NCBI GenBank assembly: GCA_024349245.1
Contig: JALDNG010000546.1
Span: 1 to 64,000 of the forward strand
From: Neodontobutis hainanensis
Taxonomy: Eukaryota > Chordata > Actinopteri > Gobiiformes > Odontobutidae
Reading direction: 5' to 3'
Length of the DNA: 64,000 nt
Positions 23,040 to 33,716 of the stretch are shown one piece after another. The number at the start of each line of letters is the position of its first letter. The first letter of the stretch is position 1. Position numbers and translations under genes: made by a program. The notes under the pieces are model-generated. The model saw nothing but the letters and a program-made list of their open reading frames with translations. It did no database searches and had not been told where the DNA came from.

Positions 23040-23466
23040 TCACTGTTCATTTTTTAAACAAGAAAACTTTAAACTGCTTTTGAAAACATTTATTATTTTC
23101 CAGTAACAAAACTCCTGGAATAGAATTCCATGCAGCCATGGCTCAATAAAATACAGTTGGTTGTATTTGATTAGTTCTGATGAAGGCTTCAGAGGTTTGT
23201 CTCGAACAATAACTGTGTTTATTTGAGAAAAATTATCATTTACTATAAAAGACTTCTGGAGTTTTTGTTCCAATAATATTTCTAATGAAAGTAAATAAAA
23301 ATACTTGAGTCTCTTTTACAGTTAACCAGGCCATATTATTATACACAGTCCTTCCATTGGTTGTGTTTGGACATCCCATAATAATGATATGCTGTGTTGT
23401 GAGCGAGCTGCAGCTGTGGAAGTTCTTTTCTCTTGTATTTGACCAAACGACTGAAACATAATCCAA
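23040..23466 (-). repeat. LINE polymerase C-terminal fragment
   Basis: Two overlapping minus frames carry MDYVSVVWSNTREKNFHSC, NNMAWLTVKETQVFLFTF and WLHGILFQEF...INVFKSSLKFSCL. The order and spacing match the C-terminal 'connection' part of several LINE polymerases. There are no catalytic residues and one frameshift. The fragment ends just before the duplicated NLR segment starts. Confidence 0.5.
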
Positions 23467-24157
23467 CTAAGAAAGTCCTAATGATTGAACAAGTTTAATA
23501 GTGTCCATCCTCCAACCCAGACAGCTTCCACAGTTCCACCTGACAGCATCATGTCTTCTACTTGTTCACTCACATTGTTTTCTGATATTAACTCTAATAT
23601 AGGCTTCACTTTGAACAAATATGTTGAGCACTAACATACATTTAGTTTTTTCACTGTTAATGACTCATTTATTTCCTCTGATCCACTGTGAAACTAAAGC
23701 AACTCCTTCTTTAAGATGTTCTTGAGTTGAGCTGCTGTTTGTGCAGATGCATTCATCCCAGTGCACTGTAGTGTCACATTTAACACTACTGTGTTCAATC
23801 CATGTGTGACACAAGGTTAGAGGGAAACATGTTTGTCTGATGGAAACTCCAACATCATGAGGCTCATGAAGAGAGCCTTTGTTGAACAAATAAACAAAAA
23901 CTGATGTGACTTTCTAAAGTGAATTGTTGTTGTAGTTTAATGTGAGTTTAGTGTAAAATCCTGTAAAAGTGTGGTAAATGGACTGGAGCTCAGAGCTGCA
24001 TGTGATCTGAGTGAACTTCTGCTGAAGTTCAGATTGATAAATGTCAGAGACACATGTTTGATAAATGAGGCTCAAAGAGTGCTTCAGGAGGAACAATGAG
24101 ATGTAAAAGAAAAGCTTGTGTGGATCAGACTGATGTAATGTCTCTGTTTTCCTTCAG

Positions 24158-24204
24158 ACTGGATCCTGCTGGAGTCCACTGCCTGAGTCCAGGTCCAAGG
24201 AAGT
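24158..24204 (+). CDS. Linker exon before PRY-SPRY, copy A
   Basis: A 47-nt exon bounded by TTTTCCTTCAG on the left and GTAAGTG on the right. It encodes LDPAGVHCLSPGPRK plus the first base of a tyrosine codon completed by the next exon. In fish NLRC3-like genes the short exon between the last leucine-rich repeat and the B30.2 exon has this character. The copy B exon reads LDPAGAHWIRPGLRK, which is nearer to the usual form. No LRR exon lies between this exon and the gypsy relic upstream. Confidence 0.65.
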
Positions 24205-24607
24205 GTAAGTGTGACAGTCTCATTGATTTAGACCAAGACATCTCTGAACCACAGGCTTTGCTCTAAACTCACAGAAAGATTTCAAAGCTTCAGAAATATT
24301 GGAGAAGCTCAGTTTGTCTTTTTGTACAAACTGTAGATGTTTCTTCTCTTCCACTTGATGTAAAGTGAGAAATAATGATTGTAAATGCTGTCATTGATGT
24401 GTCACTGAGCCTGACCTTTTGTTGACTCAGACAAACCCTATTCATTACTGGACTTACTGGACTTACAATGGGATCTGTCTCTGTCCAAACTCTGAGCCAG
24501 ACACAAATTCAGGGACAAAAGTCATGTCTTTTCCACATTGTCCTGAAAAGTGTGTGTGTGTGACTCTGAGACAGTGATGGTTGTAAAAGTGATGCAGCAG
24601 TAGGATT

Positions 24608-25075
24608 TTTTTCTTTGGAGACTAGAGTCTTGGAAAACTCCTCAGAATCTTTTGGAACTTGTAAACTTGTTCTATTAGACAAGTAATATTTACAATTTAA
24701 TTTTTAACAGGGGTGCAGCGCTTTCTGAGTCATTAGAAATCTCCAGTCAGTACTTTGTTTTTCTTTAGCCCAAGCATAAACTCTTATTTTCAAAAGTTCA
24801 GACAGATCCCAGGAAAACCAGGGAATGTGGAGACCTTTAACTCTAAATTAAGGTGGTGTAGCAGGCCCCAGCAGTAGCACAGGCCCGAGGTCTTGAAGCA
24901 GGCTCCAGCCAGAAGAAGATTCAAGCAGAGGCAGAGGCCCGGTTATTTGACATTACTGTGAAGTTTACGCTTTAAAGAACTAAATGCTTTCCTTCAAGTA
25001 CATGTGTCCCCGCGGTCGCAAGGGAGGTGAGTTCCTTTATCGCCGCTTGCGGCTTTAATTTATTATTACTTTTGT
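24608..25075 (+). repeat. Second copy of the ATT-flanked repeat end
   Basis: It matches 18165-18598, including 'tcctcagaatcttttggaac' and the GC-rich end 'cgccgcttgcggctttaatt'. It lies within the intron of the copy A PRY-SPRY pair and is absent from the same intron of copy B, so it arrived after the segmental duplication. Confidence 0.75.
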
Positions 25076-25768
25076 CAGAATAAAGTTTTTTCTGTGACCA
25101 TTGTGAGTTTTTCTTTCATTGACCAAAGGGTAGCAGCAATTTTGTCCACATGTGTAGATCTGAGCCAGACAACAGCTCTTTAAATGGAATCAACTCTGTT
25201 TTCATGCATCTATTAATAATCAGTGTCATAATCAACACTGTTCTGAAGCTCATGGCTGTGTGAGCCATACTTACACTTTGTTTGAGAAGCTGTAAGGATG
25301 CTTATTGTCTGGTGGCTTTTGAGAGTCAGCCATAGGTCCTTAGTGTTAAATCTATCAGACACATAGAAAAGAGCCAGGACAATGCTGGTGCTTAGTTTAT
25401 TCTGAGAAACAAGGCATTATGGGAAGGAGAAGCCTGTATAAAAACATGTGTCATGGAGCTCATTGATGTGTGATTGTGTCTTAACTCTTTCCTGAGGCTT
25501 GGACAGCAGTGACCTTTTACTGTGTCGTCCACACGAGTCAGAACTGAATAAACTCCTGTGTAGTGACGTCAGAGGCTGGAGCTTTAGGAGCTGCTTTATG
25601 TCCTACAGCAATAAACAGTAGAAGAAGAGTTTAAAGCTCCTCCAAACACAAGTCTTTCTTCTAATATGACTTTTCCATCAAACAGAACCTTGTACATTTG
25701 TGTTAATCTCATGTGTTCAGAGAGGACAGAGGACTAACTGCAGCTGTATTGTGTCTTCTCTCCATCAG

Positions 25769-26307
25769 ATTTCTGTGAACTCACACTGGATCCAAACACA
25801 GCTCACAGACTCCTCAAACTGTCTGACAACAACAAGAAGGTGACACTTGTGAAAGAGAAGCAGCCATATCCAGATCATCAGGACAGATTTGAGATCTGGG
25901 AACAGCTTCTGTGTTCGACTGGTCTGACTGGTCGCTGTTACTGGGAGGTCCAGTGGAGCGGAGGGGTTTCTATATCAGTGTCTTACAGAGGAATCAGAAG
26001 GAAAGAAGGCATTAATGACTGTGTGTTTGGAAACAACGATCAGTCCTGGAGTCTGTCCTGCTCTAAAAGTTTTTACTATGTTTGGCATAATAACAACCGA
26101 ACCCCCCTCCCTCACTCCTCGTCCTCTTCTGGGACAGTAGCAGTGTATGTGGACTGTCCTGCTGGCTCTCTGTCCTTCTACACAGTCTCCTCTGACCAAC
26201 TGACCAACCTCCACACCTTCAACACCACATTCACTCAGACTCTGTTTCCTGCATTTAGATTCTGGTCTGTTGACTCCTCAGTGTCATTGTTAACTCTGTG
26301 GGACTGA
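25769..26307 (+). CDS. PRY-SPRY (B30.2) terminal exon, copy A
   Basis: A TCTCTCCATCAG acceptor opens the exon and TGA at 26305-26307 closes it. The frame is uninterrupted for about 179 codons. PRY: FCELTLDPNTAHRLLKLSDN. SPRY: GRCYWEVQWSGG, SISVSYRGI, NDQSWSLSC, YVWHNN, VYVDCPAGSLSFYTV, and FTQTLFPAFRF. In this family the domain is the C-terminal ligand or partner-binding module of cytosolic NLR and TRIM proteins. The methionine at 25840 is internal and should not be taken as the start. No NACHT or LRR exon precedes it in the window, so the parental gene is truncated here or lies partly outside. It is intact, unlike copy B. Confidence 0.8.
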
Positions 26308-26694
26308 GAGTGTCCTCTTGTAGAGAAACATCCTCACTGCTGATCAGATAGTCCAGTCTACCTGACCTCACACACTCACACATGTTAGAAAAGATGATAA
26401 AAGACTCCAAACACACTTAAATGATCAGAGATGGACTTTGTATTTTGAGTTGGAGCTGGTCTGATTGGATAAAACAGAGGAACAGTTCTTTTCCAGTTTC
26501 TTTGACAGAGACAGATCCCACACAGAAACAAACTGATGACATCAATCTCATGTTGGTCTCATTGTGTTTGTAGAGAAGGATCAATCACAGCATTTGTCTC
26601 CACAAGTGCTTCTGTACACTTCATTAATATAAAGGTGGATTTGAAATATGACACAGATAAATGTGATTTGGGTTGAAATCCTGTGAGAAATGAC

Positions 26695-26700
26695 AATAAA
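26695..26700 (+). terminator. Polyadenylation signal, copy A
   Basis: AATAAA occurs 388 bases after the PRY-SPRY stop, in a 3' region conserved with copy B, where the same signal is at 52440-52445. Conservation of the whole 3' region is explained by recent duplication and does not prove use. Confidence 0.45.
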
Positions 26701-27200
26701 GTGAAATGAGAAAACACTCCACAGTAACGGCCTCATTCCTGCTGCTGTTCATGTGGAACCTGTTATTATTGGATTTATGGACATGTGTCACGTCTTACAA
26801 AACCACTATATTGTCCCCAAAATGTAGAAAAGCACTTCAGCTGAACTCATCACCTTCCCACAATGCACCACGAGTCTTTGTAAAATAAGTCCAATACGAG
26901 AGGAAGTGCTTAGAGACGGAGGTTTTCAGTTTAAATCCAAGAGTATGTTTGTTCTATCAATGGAAATATTCTATTGTGATATTGTTTGTCTCATAAATGA
27001 CACAGTTGAGTTTTCAGTTGGTGTTGCTGAGGTTTTAACTCAGTTGTCATCACCATTTACTGAGACTATATTAAGTTGAGCTGTAAATAAATGTGTCAAA
27101 TATGATCTGAGCTTTTCTAAATCACTTAAACACAACACACTGCATTCATCAGAAAAGACATATGTTTATGTCACTAATTCAACTGTTCACAACTGCTTAG

Positions 27201-27280
27201 AACAAACACAACTTAAAGAAAACATTTCCATTAAAAGTGTGATTTTATTTGGATTGAAAAAGGGGGCGGGGCTTTTGAAG
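27201..27280. other. Copy A duplicate end
   Basis: Short transition between the duplicated NLR 3' region and a Rex3 fragment. Nothing else is seen. Confidence 0.3.
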
Positions 27281-28108
27281 CTGCAGCTCGGCCACTTGAA
27301 GCCTGTTCCAAAAGACGCTCATGTGGAGTTGGACTCTAGCCTTGACTTCAGACCTGACTCTGGAGCTGCCTCTGAAGGAAGGATCCTGAGGCTGTTGCAC
27401 CAAGAGAGTTGAACAAACTCAGAGTTGAGTAAGTTTGGTCCAAACCAAACAAATCCAAACCTGGGAACTTTGGCCTCAGCCGGAAAAATCTATGAGAGGT
27501 TATTGGAAAGGACAATGCAGCCGATGGTTGGGTCATGAACAAGAAACTGGATACAAGCGGCCAAAATGAGCTTTCTCTTCAGGGCGGCAGGGCACTCCCT
27601 TACAGATTGGGTGAGGAGCATAAGTAGAGCCACTGCTCCTCCACATCGAGAGGAGTCAGCTGAGGTAACTCTGGCATCTTTTGTTATTTTTTTATTTCTT
27701 TAGGACAGCGTACAATGTACATTAAGCCAGAGCAGAGATTCTTGAACCAGATTATATCTTAACAGCTCATTTCCATCTATTGTACATGTTTTAGGTGGTG
27801 GAGAAACCAGAGGACCTGGAGGAAACCTACACAGACACAGGGAGAACATGCAAACTCCACACAGAAAGGGACTGACCTGGATGGTAATTGAACCCTAGAC
27901 CTTTTTCCTATCTGGCCAGAATGCTAACCAATCTGCCAATCCCACCGGGTCGAGACCTCTCAGTGGGAGTGGCACGACTCTTGGCTGGCCTGGGAACGCC
28001 TCGGTAACCCCCCGGAAAAGCTGTCGGAAGTGTCTGGGGAGGTGGAAGTATGGGCATCTCTAATTAGACTGATGTCCCGGCCCGGCTATGCTGTGGAAGA
28101 TGGATGAA
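27281..28108 (+). mobile_element. Rex3/RTE 3' fragment split by a SINE
   Basis: The fragment begins inside the polymerase C-terminal part. TRNWIQAAKMSFL-like residues appear near 27545 (with a stop upstream), and 'cctccacatcgagaggagtcagctgagg' at 27640-27667. After a SINE it resumes with 'ggctggcctgggaacgcctcgg' (27985) and ends in a 'gatggatgaatggat' tail at 28097-28110. It lies on the plus strand, opposite to the 10487 copy. In copy B only a few dozen bases of this part remain before a long GGAT run. Confidence 0.65.
27715..27955 (-). mobile_element. tRNA-headed SINE (minus)
   Basis: On the minus strand the head TTGGTTAGCATTCTGGCC and the B-box-like GGGTTCAATTACC are followed by 'tgtgtggagtttgcatgttctccctgtgtc'. 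This is the same family as the plus copy at 43888-44150 and the partial copies at 37735-38040 and 42070-42240. It interrupts the Rex3 fragment. Confidence 0.65.
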
Positions 28109-28900
28109 TGGATAGTTCAACTTTCTCTCTAGCCCAAGTTTATATTTTAACTGATGATCACTGGGTGTGGCCTGTGCAGTCAACAGCCAATAGCATTCAA
28201 CCGGGAGGACAAGTGGGCGGGGCAATTTCTGTTGACAAACAAAAGTATGATTTTGACTCAAGTAACATTTGAAAATGTGTAAATGAGAGTGACTTTGAGA
28301 CATCGGTGTTTAAAGTGTGGGTTCACACCAACAAGATCCTGGTTCCATCCTTTCTATGTGGACTCTGGCCACAGCAGCAACAGCATTAAGACTTCTATTT
28401 GCTCCACTTCTTTGTCCAAGAAATCAGAAGTTACTCAGCAGTAAGTCGTCTTTTCACTCAACATTTTCTTACCTTTCTTTAAGTCCTCATTGGACTTGTT
28501 CTGTCCAAGAGTGTTGGACTGTGATCCTCCAGAGGCTCATAAAGGTTCATTATTCATTTGTGAATCTGTGTAAAGTGCTGCCTCTTTAACTGGATGAACC
28601 TGATGGAGGCTGAGGCCAGTGGATTTATTCCAGAACAATCCACGTGACACTGAAGGCCTTTTATTAAAGATGTGTGGCACTGCGCAGCTCGTCTCTGAAA
28701 CATGACGCTGTCCGCAGCAGAAAACTCAGCTCATACATGTGTCTATTCTACAGTGGCTCCAGTCATTCGACTTCCTCTTTTAGCACAAGTCACAATCACA
28801 AAGACGCCTGATGAAGAGGCAGCAGGAGGAGGAAGAGACACAGCAGGGCCTTTGAGTAAACCTTACAGTAAATGTGTTCTGAACTAAAGATGGAGGTCAG
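28109..28900. other. Unassigned
   Basis: Short ORFs on both strands lack domains. The text 'gacacaggtttttacgcccgatgctcttcctc' just beyond the right end (28959-28990) is a word common in fish dispersed repeats, so the right part may belong to one. Confidence 0.35.
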
Positions 28901-29176
28901 TTTGTTTCAGCTGCTCTCTTCAGGGTCACCACAGCACTTCCTTCATATGTTTAGTCTGACACAGGTTTTTACGCCCGATGCTCTTCCTCAACACACCTCT
29001 TCATTTATCCGGGCTTGGGACTTGTGTCTGGAGTCGGGCCAAATCCGGTCCTTTGTGAACGACATGAGGTCCTCACACAAAGAGTCCTTTATAATAAAGT
29101 CATTCATAATAATAAGTCCTAGACTCATGGGACGAGTGTTTATTATTGGCTTTGGTCTGAAGTGGTTTGAAGCTAA

Positions 29177-29795
29177 AATGTCAAATAAAACCTGACGGAG
29201 ACTAAAGAATGAAAGTGTGTCCAGGACTGAAGTCTACAGTAAATCTATCAGAGGCACATCTATTGGGGAATTAAAGGTCAACTTTGGTCATAAATATCCT
29301 GCCTTTCTGTAAAAACAAGGCAAATATGAAAATGAGAGGCTCTTCTATATAAAGCTGTTCAACAACACTTAGTCTGTTTATCAGAGGGACGTTTGGGGAC
29401 ATTCACTTTGAGACGATGAAAGCTGTCTTTTTTGGAGCTTCCTTTATTGTCCATGACCTGGATGAGTGAGAACCTCCACAGACAGCAGCTGGAGGAGCAT
29501 TAGTAGGAGCTCATAGTCGGGACAGAAGCAGCAGAGGTCAATCTGAGTCTGAGTCTAAAATGTGCCTCAGAGGATGTTAATAATGTCTTTATGAACCAGG
29601 TTTATTCCAGCTCTGTTCTGACCTTTGAATATTCTGCACAAAGTCTTTTCTTCCTGAACAAAGACAAAGAAAGACTCCAGATGGATTTGTCTGAACTAAA
29701 GTGCATCTGTCAGAAGTCTTCAGTGAGTTTTGTGTCAGAGCCGTCAGAGCCTCAGCAGCAACATCTACCAGAACATTCTCATTATTGTCCCAGAT
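29177..29795 (+). repeat. Duplicated arm, left copy
   Basis: The stretch shares long near-identical blocks with 33717-34636, for example 'gtgtgtccaggactgaagtc', 'cctgcctttctgtaaaaaca' and 'gatggatttgtctgaactaa'. The left copy lacks about 280 bases that the right copy has near 33960-34270. ORFs at 29591 and 34399 are the same non-coding-looking sequence. With the right copy it brackets about 4 kb that hold the HECT-type pseudogene. Confidence 0.8.
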
Positions 29796-30003
29796 TCAAT
29801 TGTTACAAACATCATTTTACGAGTTAATGTTTACAATAATAACCTGTATTTGGCGAGACTAACTTCCTCAGACCTCTTTCTGATAAAGAAGATCTTTTTG
29901 CTGTTCACCAAACATTCCTCCCAAGACTTAACACTGATCTACAGGCCTTTGTAGAAGGTTGTAAAGACCTCTGAGAACAGAAGCAAATAAAACTCCAAAC
30001 CAG
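29796..30003. other. Unassigned spacer
   Basis: No gene recognised; a short A/T-rich stretch between the left arm and the 193-codon ORF. Confidence 0.3.
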
Positions 30004-30585
30004 ATGTGGTTCTTAGGAATGATGTCAAATCCAACAAAGCAGCCAGAGAACCTTCAGGTAAAACAAGTACATGTTTATGCTCTAAATATTGAGACCAGAG
30101 CAGTTCTAGTGTCCTCTGTTTTTAATTGTCAGGATATTCATGAGCCAGACATCGACTGGAGGTTACTGTTGAATACAGACGATGGAGGAATAATTGTGGT
30201 CCTGGAATTTGATCTTCCCCTGACTGAAGAGCAGCATGCTGGACTAGAGCTATTGTTGGCTCCAAATTTAAGAGCCACAAACACCCGGGACCTTTACCTA
30301 ATGTGTAGAGAATATGGAAATGAGGTCTTGTCTGGTTACATTAGAATTAAACTATTACAAAAGTTTTATTTATTTTTATTAAAGCAAACAAGAAAACATT
30401 TACAACTTGTCTTTTACAGATTCTTTTATCGACGTGTACAGCTGTCCATCCCAAACAGAGAAACTTGGATCATCTCCTGCATTTGTCTTTTGAACAGAAC
30501 AGCCCAAACTCCAAATAATACAGTTAACTATGAGGAAATGATTAGAAACAATGAGACGTTCATCTTTGAGGTTAATGTGATCTGA
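30004..30585 (+). CDS. Unrecognised 193-codon ORF
   Basis: I do not recognise this protein. The middle part (EPDIDWRLLLNTDDGG, IIVVLEFDLPLTEEQHAGLE, DLYLMCREYGNEV) has a composition more like real coding sequence than the shadows around it. Several splice-like boundaries lie inside the frame: TTCTTAG near 30015, TTTTAATTGTCAG near 30133 and CTTGTCTTTTACAG near 30419. The last 60 codons (after ..KTRKHLQLV) begin just past the third acceptor. It could therefore be two or more exons that chance to share a frame. A decayed repeat or chance are the alternatives. Confidence 0.3.
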   Translation: MWFLGMMSNPTKQPENLQVKQVHVYALNIETRAVLVSSVFNCQDIHEPDIDWRLLLNTDDGGIIVVLEFDLPLTEEQHAGLELLLAPNLRATNTRDLYLMCREYGNEVLSGYIRIKLLQKFYLFLLKQTRKHLQLVFYRFFYRRVQLSIPNRETWIISCICLLNRTAQTPNNTVNYEEMIRNNETFIFEVNVI

Positions 30586-30804
30586 AAACTAGTTTAAATG
30601 AAAGAGAAACAGTAATCTTAATGTTTAACTCTATTGAATCTTTGTTGAGATTGTTAATGTTTCTAGTGACGACTAAAGTCAAACCCCTTGGACTGCCTGT
30701 GTGAGGTTCTCAGAATCAGTGCAAGTGTTTAAGTGCATTATGGGTAATGTAATGGCAGTAGAGCATGCATCGACGATTGGAAAACAGAGTGTGTTGTTCA
30801 TATC

Positions 30805-31236
30805 GTGAGTCGCAGTCATGGTCAAAGTTTACTGTTATTTAGTCTCTTTCCCGTTCCGTCTCTACCAATGGAACATGTGTCTGGCCTGAAATCCATCGAG
30901 AAAAGCATTGGATCAAGCTCTTCCTCCTTCCTCATCTTCGGTCCCTGTAAAAGAATCAACTTTCAACTACAGTGCTGGCAAAAGAATGATGCCACATCTT
31001 TACGGTTTCTGCATTTGACACGATTAATACGTCAAAGAAAAGGAGCAGAAGACAAAGATACAAACCTTGGTCTTCCAGCTTCTGCAAGAAGTCCTGCAGA
31101 AAGTTTATTATTTAGTATTCCTTCTGCCGTCTCATTGAGCCCTCTCGCTGAAGTGAGGACAGAGAGCTTGAAAATAAAGTCTGAATCCACCTTAAATCAG
31201 GGATTCAATCAAATATTAAAGAATAAAGTTAAATGA
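30805..31236 (+). other. Weak 143-codon ORF
   Basis: The frame is open but rich in Ser, Leu and Lys, with no domain. It ends just before the first HECT-like exon on the other strand. I give it as an open frame only. Confidence 0.2.
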
Positions 31237-31247
31237 ACACAAACATG

Positions 31248-33021
31248 CTTTACATTTTACAGTGAACATGTGACGTAGCTCTTTAGGTCTCCAGGAACAA
31301 AACGCTGCTGGAACAGCTGATGGTGTTGTGCCAGTTCTTTGTCAAATCCATAAATGTCTGGTCCTTGGTGGATCTGATTAAGGATGGAATCAGCCTCACA
31401 AGTGAACGCAAAGTGAAGGCACTAACACAGAATATGAAAAGGCTTCATTAGTTAGTCTTTTAAATGTTGATGAAAAAGGATTGAGGTTACCTGTTAGCAC
31501 AAGTTATTTCATAAATAAAGGCACAGACTTGAATTTGTTTTCCTGATAATCTGTGATACTATATTTGGGGTTTTGTTTTTCTCTGCATCTCCTTCAAATA
31601 AATGTGACTGAATGCCACGCTTCATTTCTGTAAGGAGGAAAAGACATTGTGCTAAAGAGGATTTCATTATTTGTTACGTCCCTCGATGAGGAATACAAAC
31701 CTGTGAGGAATTCTTTACCAAGCCTTTTCTCCAATAAAAGAGAGTGGAAGGGGTTCTTTGGAGAGGCTTGCTTCTGTCTGGACCACTGCTTAAGACCCTC
31801 TGATAAAGCTCCTCTCTCGTCACATTTATATGAAATGTTTTGGATTTGTCGGCCTTTTCTCCAAGAGACTTTAGGATGTCTGAGAAACTAACAAATGACA
31901 ACAATATAATCTTTAAAAGACAAAGTCACACAAAGAGAAGAGCTGCTCTGGGGCTGATTCCAGTCTGATGCTGTTGATGTGGACAGATGCATATAAAGAT
32001 CAAATTCATTTTTTTAAGGACATGGTCAAAGGGAAGGTCATGTGAAAGACAAATCTAATTCTATATTGAATGAAATGTAGTCAGTCCCTCTCCTCTCCCA
32101 CATATGCTGCATGGATATGAATGTAATCTTTTCACATAATGGGCCAGACACCCATTAAAGACACAGTTTCAAGCAAACACAAAGAGATCATCAGAAGAAC
32201 CCCAATAACAACTTGACTAAGCAGTAAACATCAAGGTAGTTTGATCTTGTTTGTGTAAGATGTGACAGTGCATGTTTCTTTGTTGAAATCCATACATCTA
32301 CTCTAAAGATGAACCAAACAACACTCTACATTTACACTGTAAATACTGATGTCCAGAAGAAATGGAATGGTTAATGTCTGTGATTATCTTACATTGATCT
32401 CAGAGTCCACTGGATAACTGCACATTGATAAAGCCCGCTCATATTCTTACATTGACAGCTGAGTCATTTGATGAAGGAAGATGTGTTGGATAACTTCTTC
32501 TTTATCATCCTCCAAGTCCAGTATTTCATGGTAGGTCTCTAAAACAAGGGCAAACAGAAGAGGTTTGTGAACAGTTACAGGCAGTTAGCAGACAAGCATC
32601 TTTGTATTTGTTTTCAGATTCTGTCTGTGTTTCAAATGTGCAACATTCACATCATCAACTTAATCTTTAGTCGTTTTGAAACAAGTCAGAACTCTGCTCT
32701 GAGTCTGGTGTAAGCCTCGTGTTTGAGAGAACACTTGCTTCAAACACCTTTTTCTTTGGTCAATCCTTTGCTTCTAATCTCTTCTGTAGACACCTAATAA
32801 ATAAATCAGTATTTTACACAGTTTTTAAAAATAGAAGGCCATTTAAAGAAAATACTTGCTGTGACTCTTTGCTTTCTTTCCAATAGGTCTTGATCTAGAG
32901 GTTGAAGGCCCAGGAATCTGGTCAAAAACATGTGTTTCTTCTGTTTTAATGAAAGGATTGTTTGAATTGCCTTTAAATCCCTCGAACAAGAAACATCTTA
33001 GATAAAGTGTTCAAACTTACC
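31248..33021 (-). pseudogene. HECT-type (G2E3-like) E3 ligase pseudogene, partial
   Basis: Four minus-strand exon-like blocks have splice ends. Block 32980-32856 includes NPFIKTEETHVFDQIPG. Block 32538-32451 includes YHEILDLEDDKEEVIQHIFL and joins in phase to 31887-31701, which has ILKSLGEKADKSKTFHINVT and REELYQRVL. Block 31421-about 31248 has LNQIHQGPDIYGFDKELAQH and FQQRFVPGDLKS. In fish G2E3-like proteins the HECT domain opens with a similar 'TFHINVTR..LYQRGL' stretch and continues 'QKKASPKNP...KEFLT'. Here the second half (QKQASPKNP, GKEFLT) is in a different frame because of a single-base loss near 31795. The part with the catalytic cysteine is not present. A possible first block ends at 33021 with GTAAGT. 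Function is lost or the copy is partial. Confidence 0.55.
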
Positions 33022-33716
33022 GAGGACGTTTTTCCTTTTGGAAAGACTGTCTTTCTGCTTGGAGGGTGTTACAGTTTTTCAGTAAGAAAAGTTGTCAAAT
33101 TGTCAACAAGCCTTTTCTAAGAAAGGGTCATTATTGTGTGTGTGTAATCAATAACAGGAAGTGCTGTAACTGTCATGTTGCTGCACCCAGCAGGACATGT
33201 CAATCCCAAGTGTTTATCTTAACTCACAGTTCCTGTGTTTAGACAAGGTGCAGAGAGAGATAACTCCTAAAATGTACTAACTTTTAAAATGTACTGGTTT
33301 TTGTAACTAACGGCCAAAACCCGCCCTGTGAGGTTGGGGGGAGGCAGACTGTGTTTGAGTTTCAATAAAAGGCAGGGGGGAACAATTGGACAGTCGGAGA
33401 TTCTGTAGTGAGCAGAGCACTACAGAGATGAAACGAGTGTTTCTATATTGCTCCCCATGCATGTTAAAACTTAAGGATGTGTCTGACATTATTTAATTCA
33501 CAATTGGTTGAAGGTTGATCTCTAGAGAAATCTGATTGTCTCTACACTGTTTTGTGTATTGATTCCTTGACAGAGGGAGATAAACGTATTAGATAAACTT
33601 ATTTCAAAAATATATACAGTTGTATAAAATACAAAAGTCACTAGAGACAATGGCCCTGCTCTTGTAAAGAAAGATGGCTGCACGTTTAGCAGAGCAGTGT
33701 TGCATGAGCTAGTGTC
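33022..33716. other. Unassigned
   Basis: The right part of this stretch (33300-33490) has only a 60-codon minus ORF. No family is recognised. It may hold upstream exons of the HECT-type pseudogene that I cannot support. Confidence 0.3.

Larger units (their letters stand above)
23456..27200 (+). repeat. Segmental duplicate, copy A (NLR 3' part)
   Basis: From 'aacataatccaact' onward the sequence is nearly the same as 45808 and following. It includes upstream non-coding DNA, the linker exon, intron, PRY-SPRY exon and 3' region. Copy B is interrupted by a 1.96-kb insertion, a foldback element and an L2 fragment that copy A lacks. Copy A has its own repeat (24608-25075) that copy B lacks. The duplication therefore predates all four insertions. 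Confidence 0.85.
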
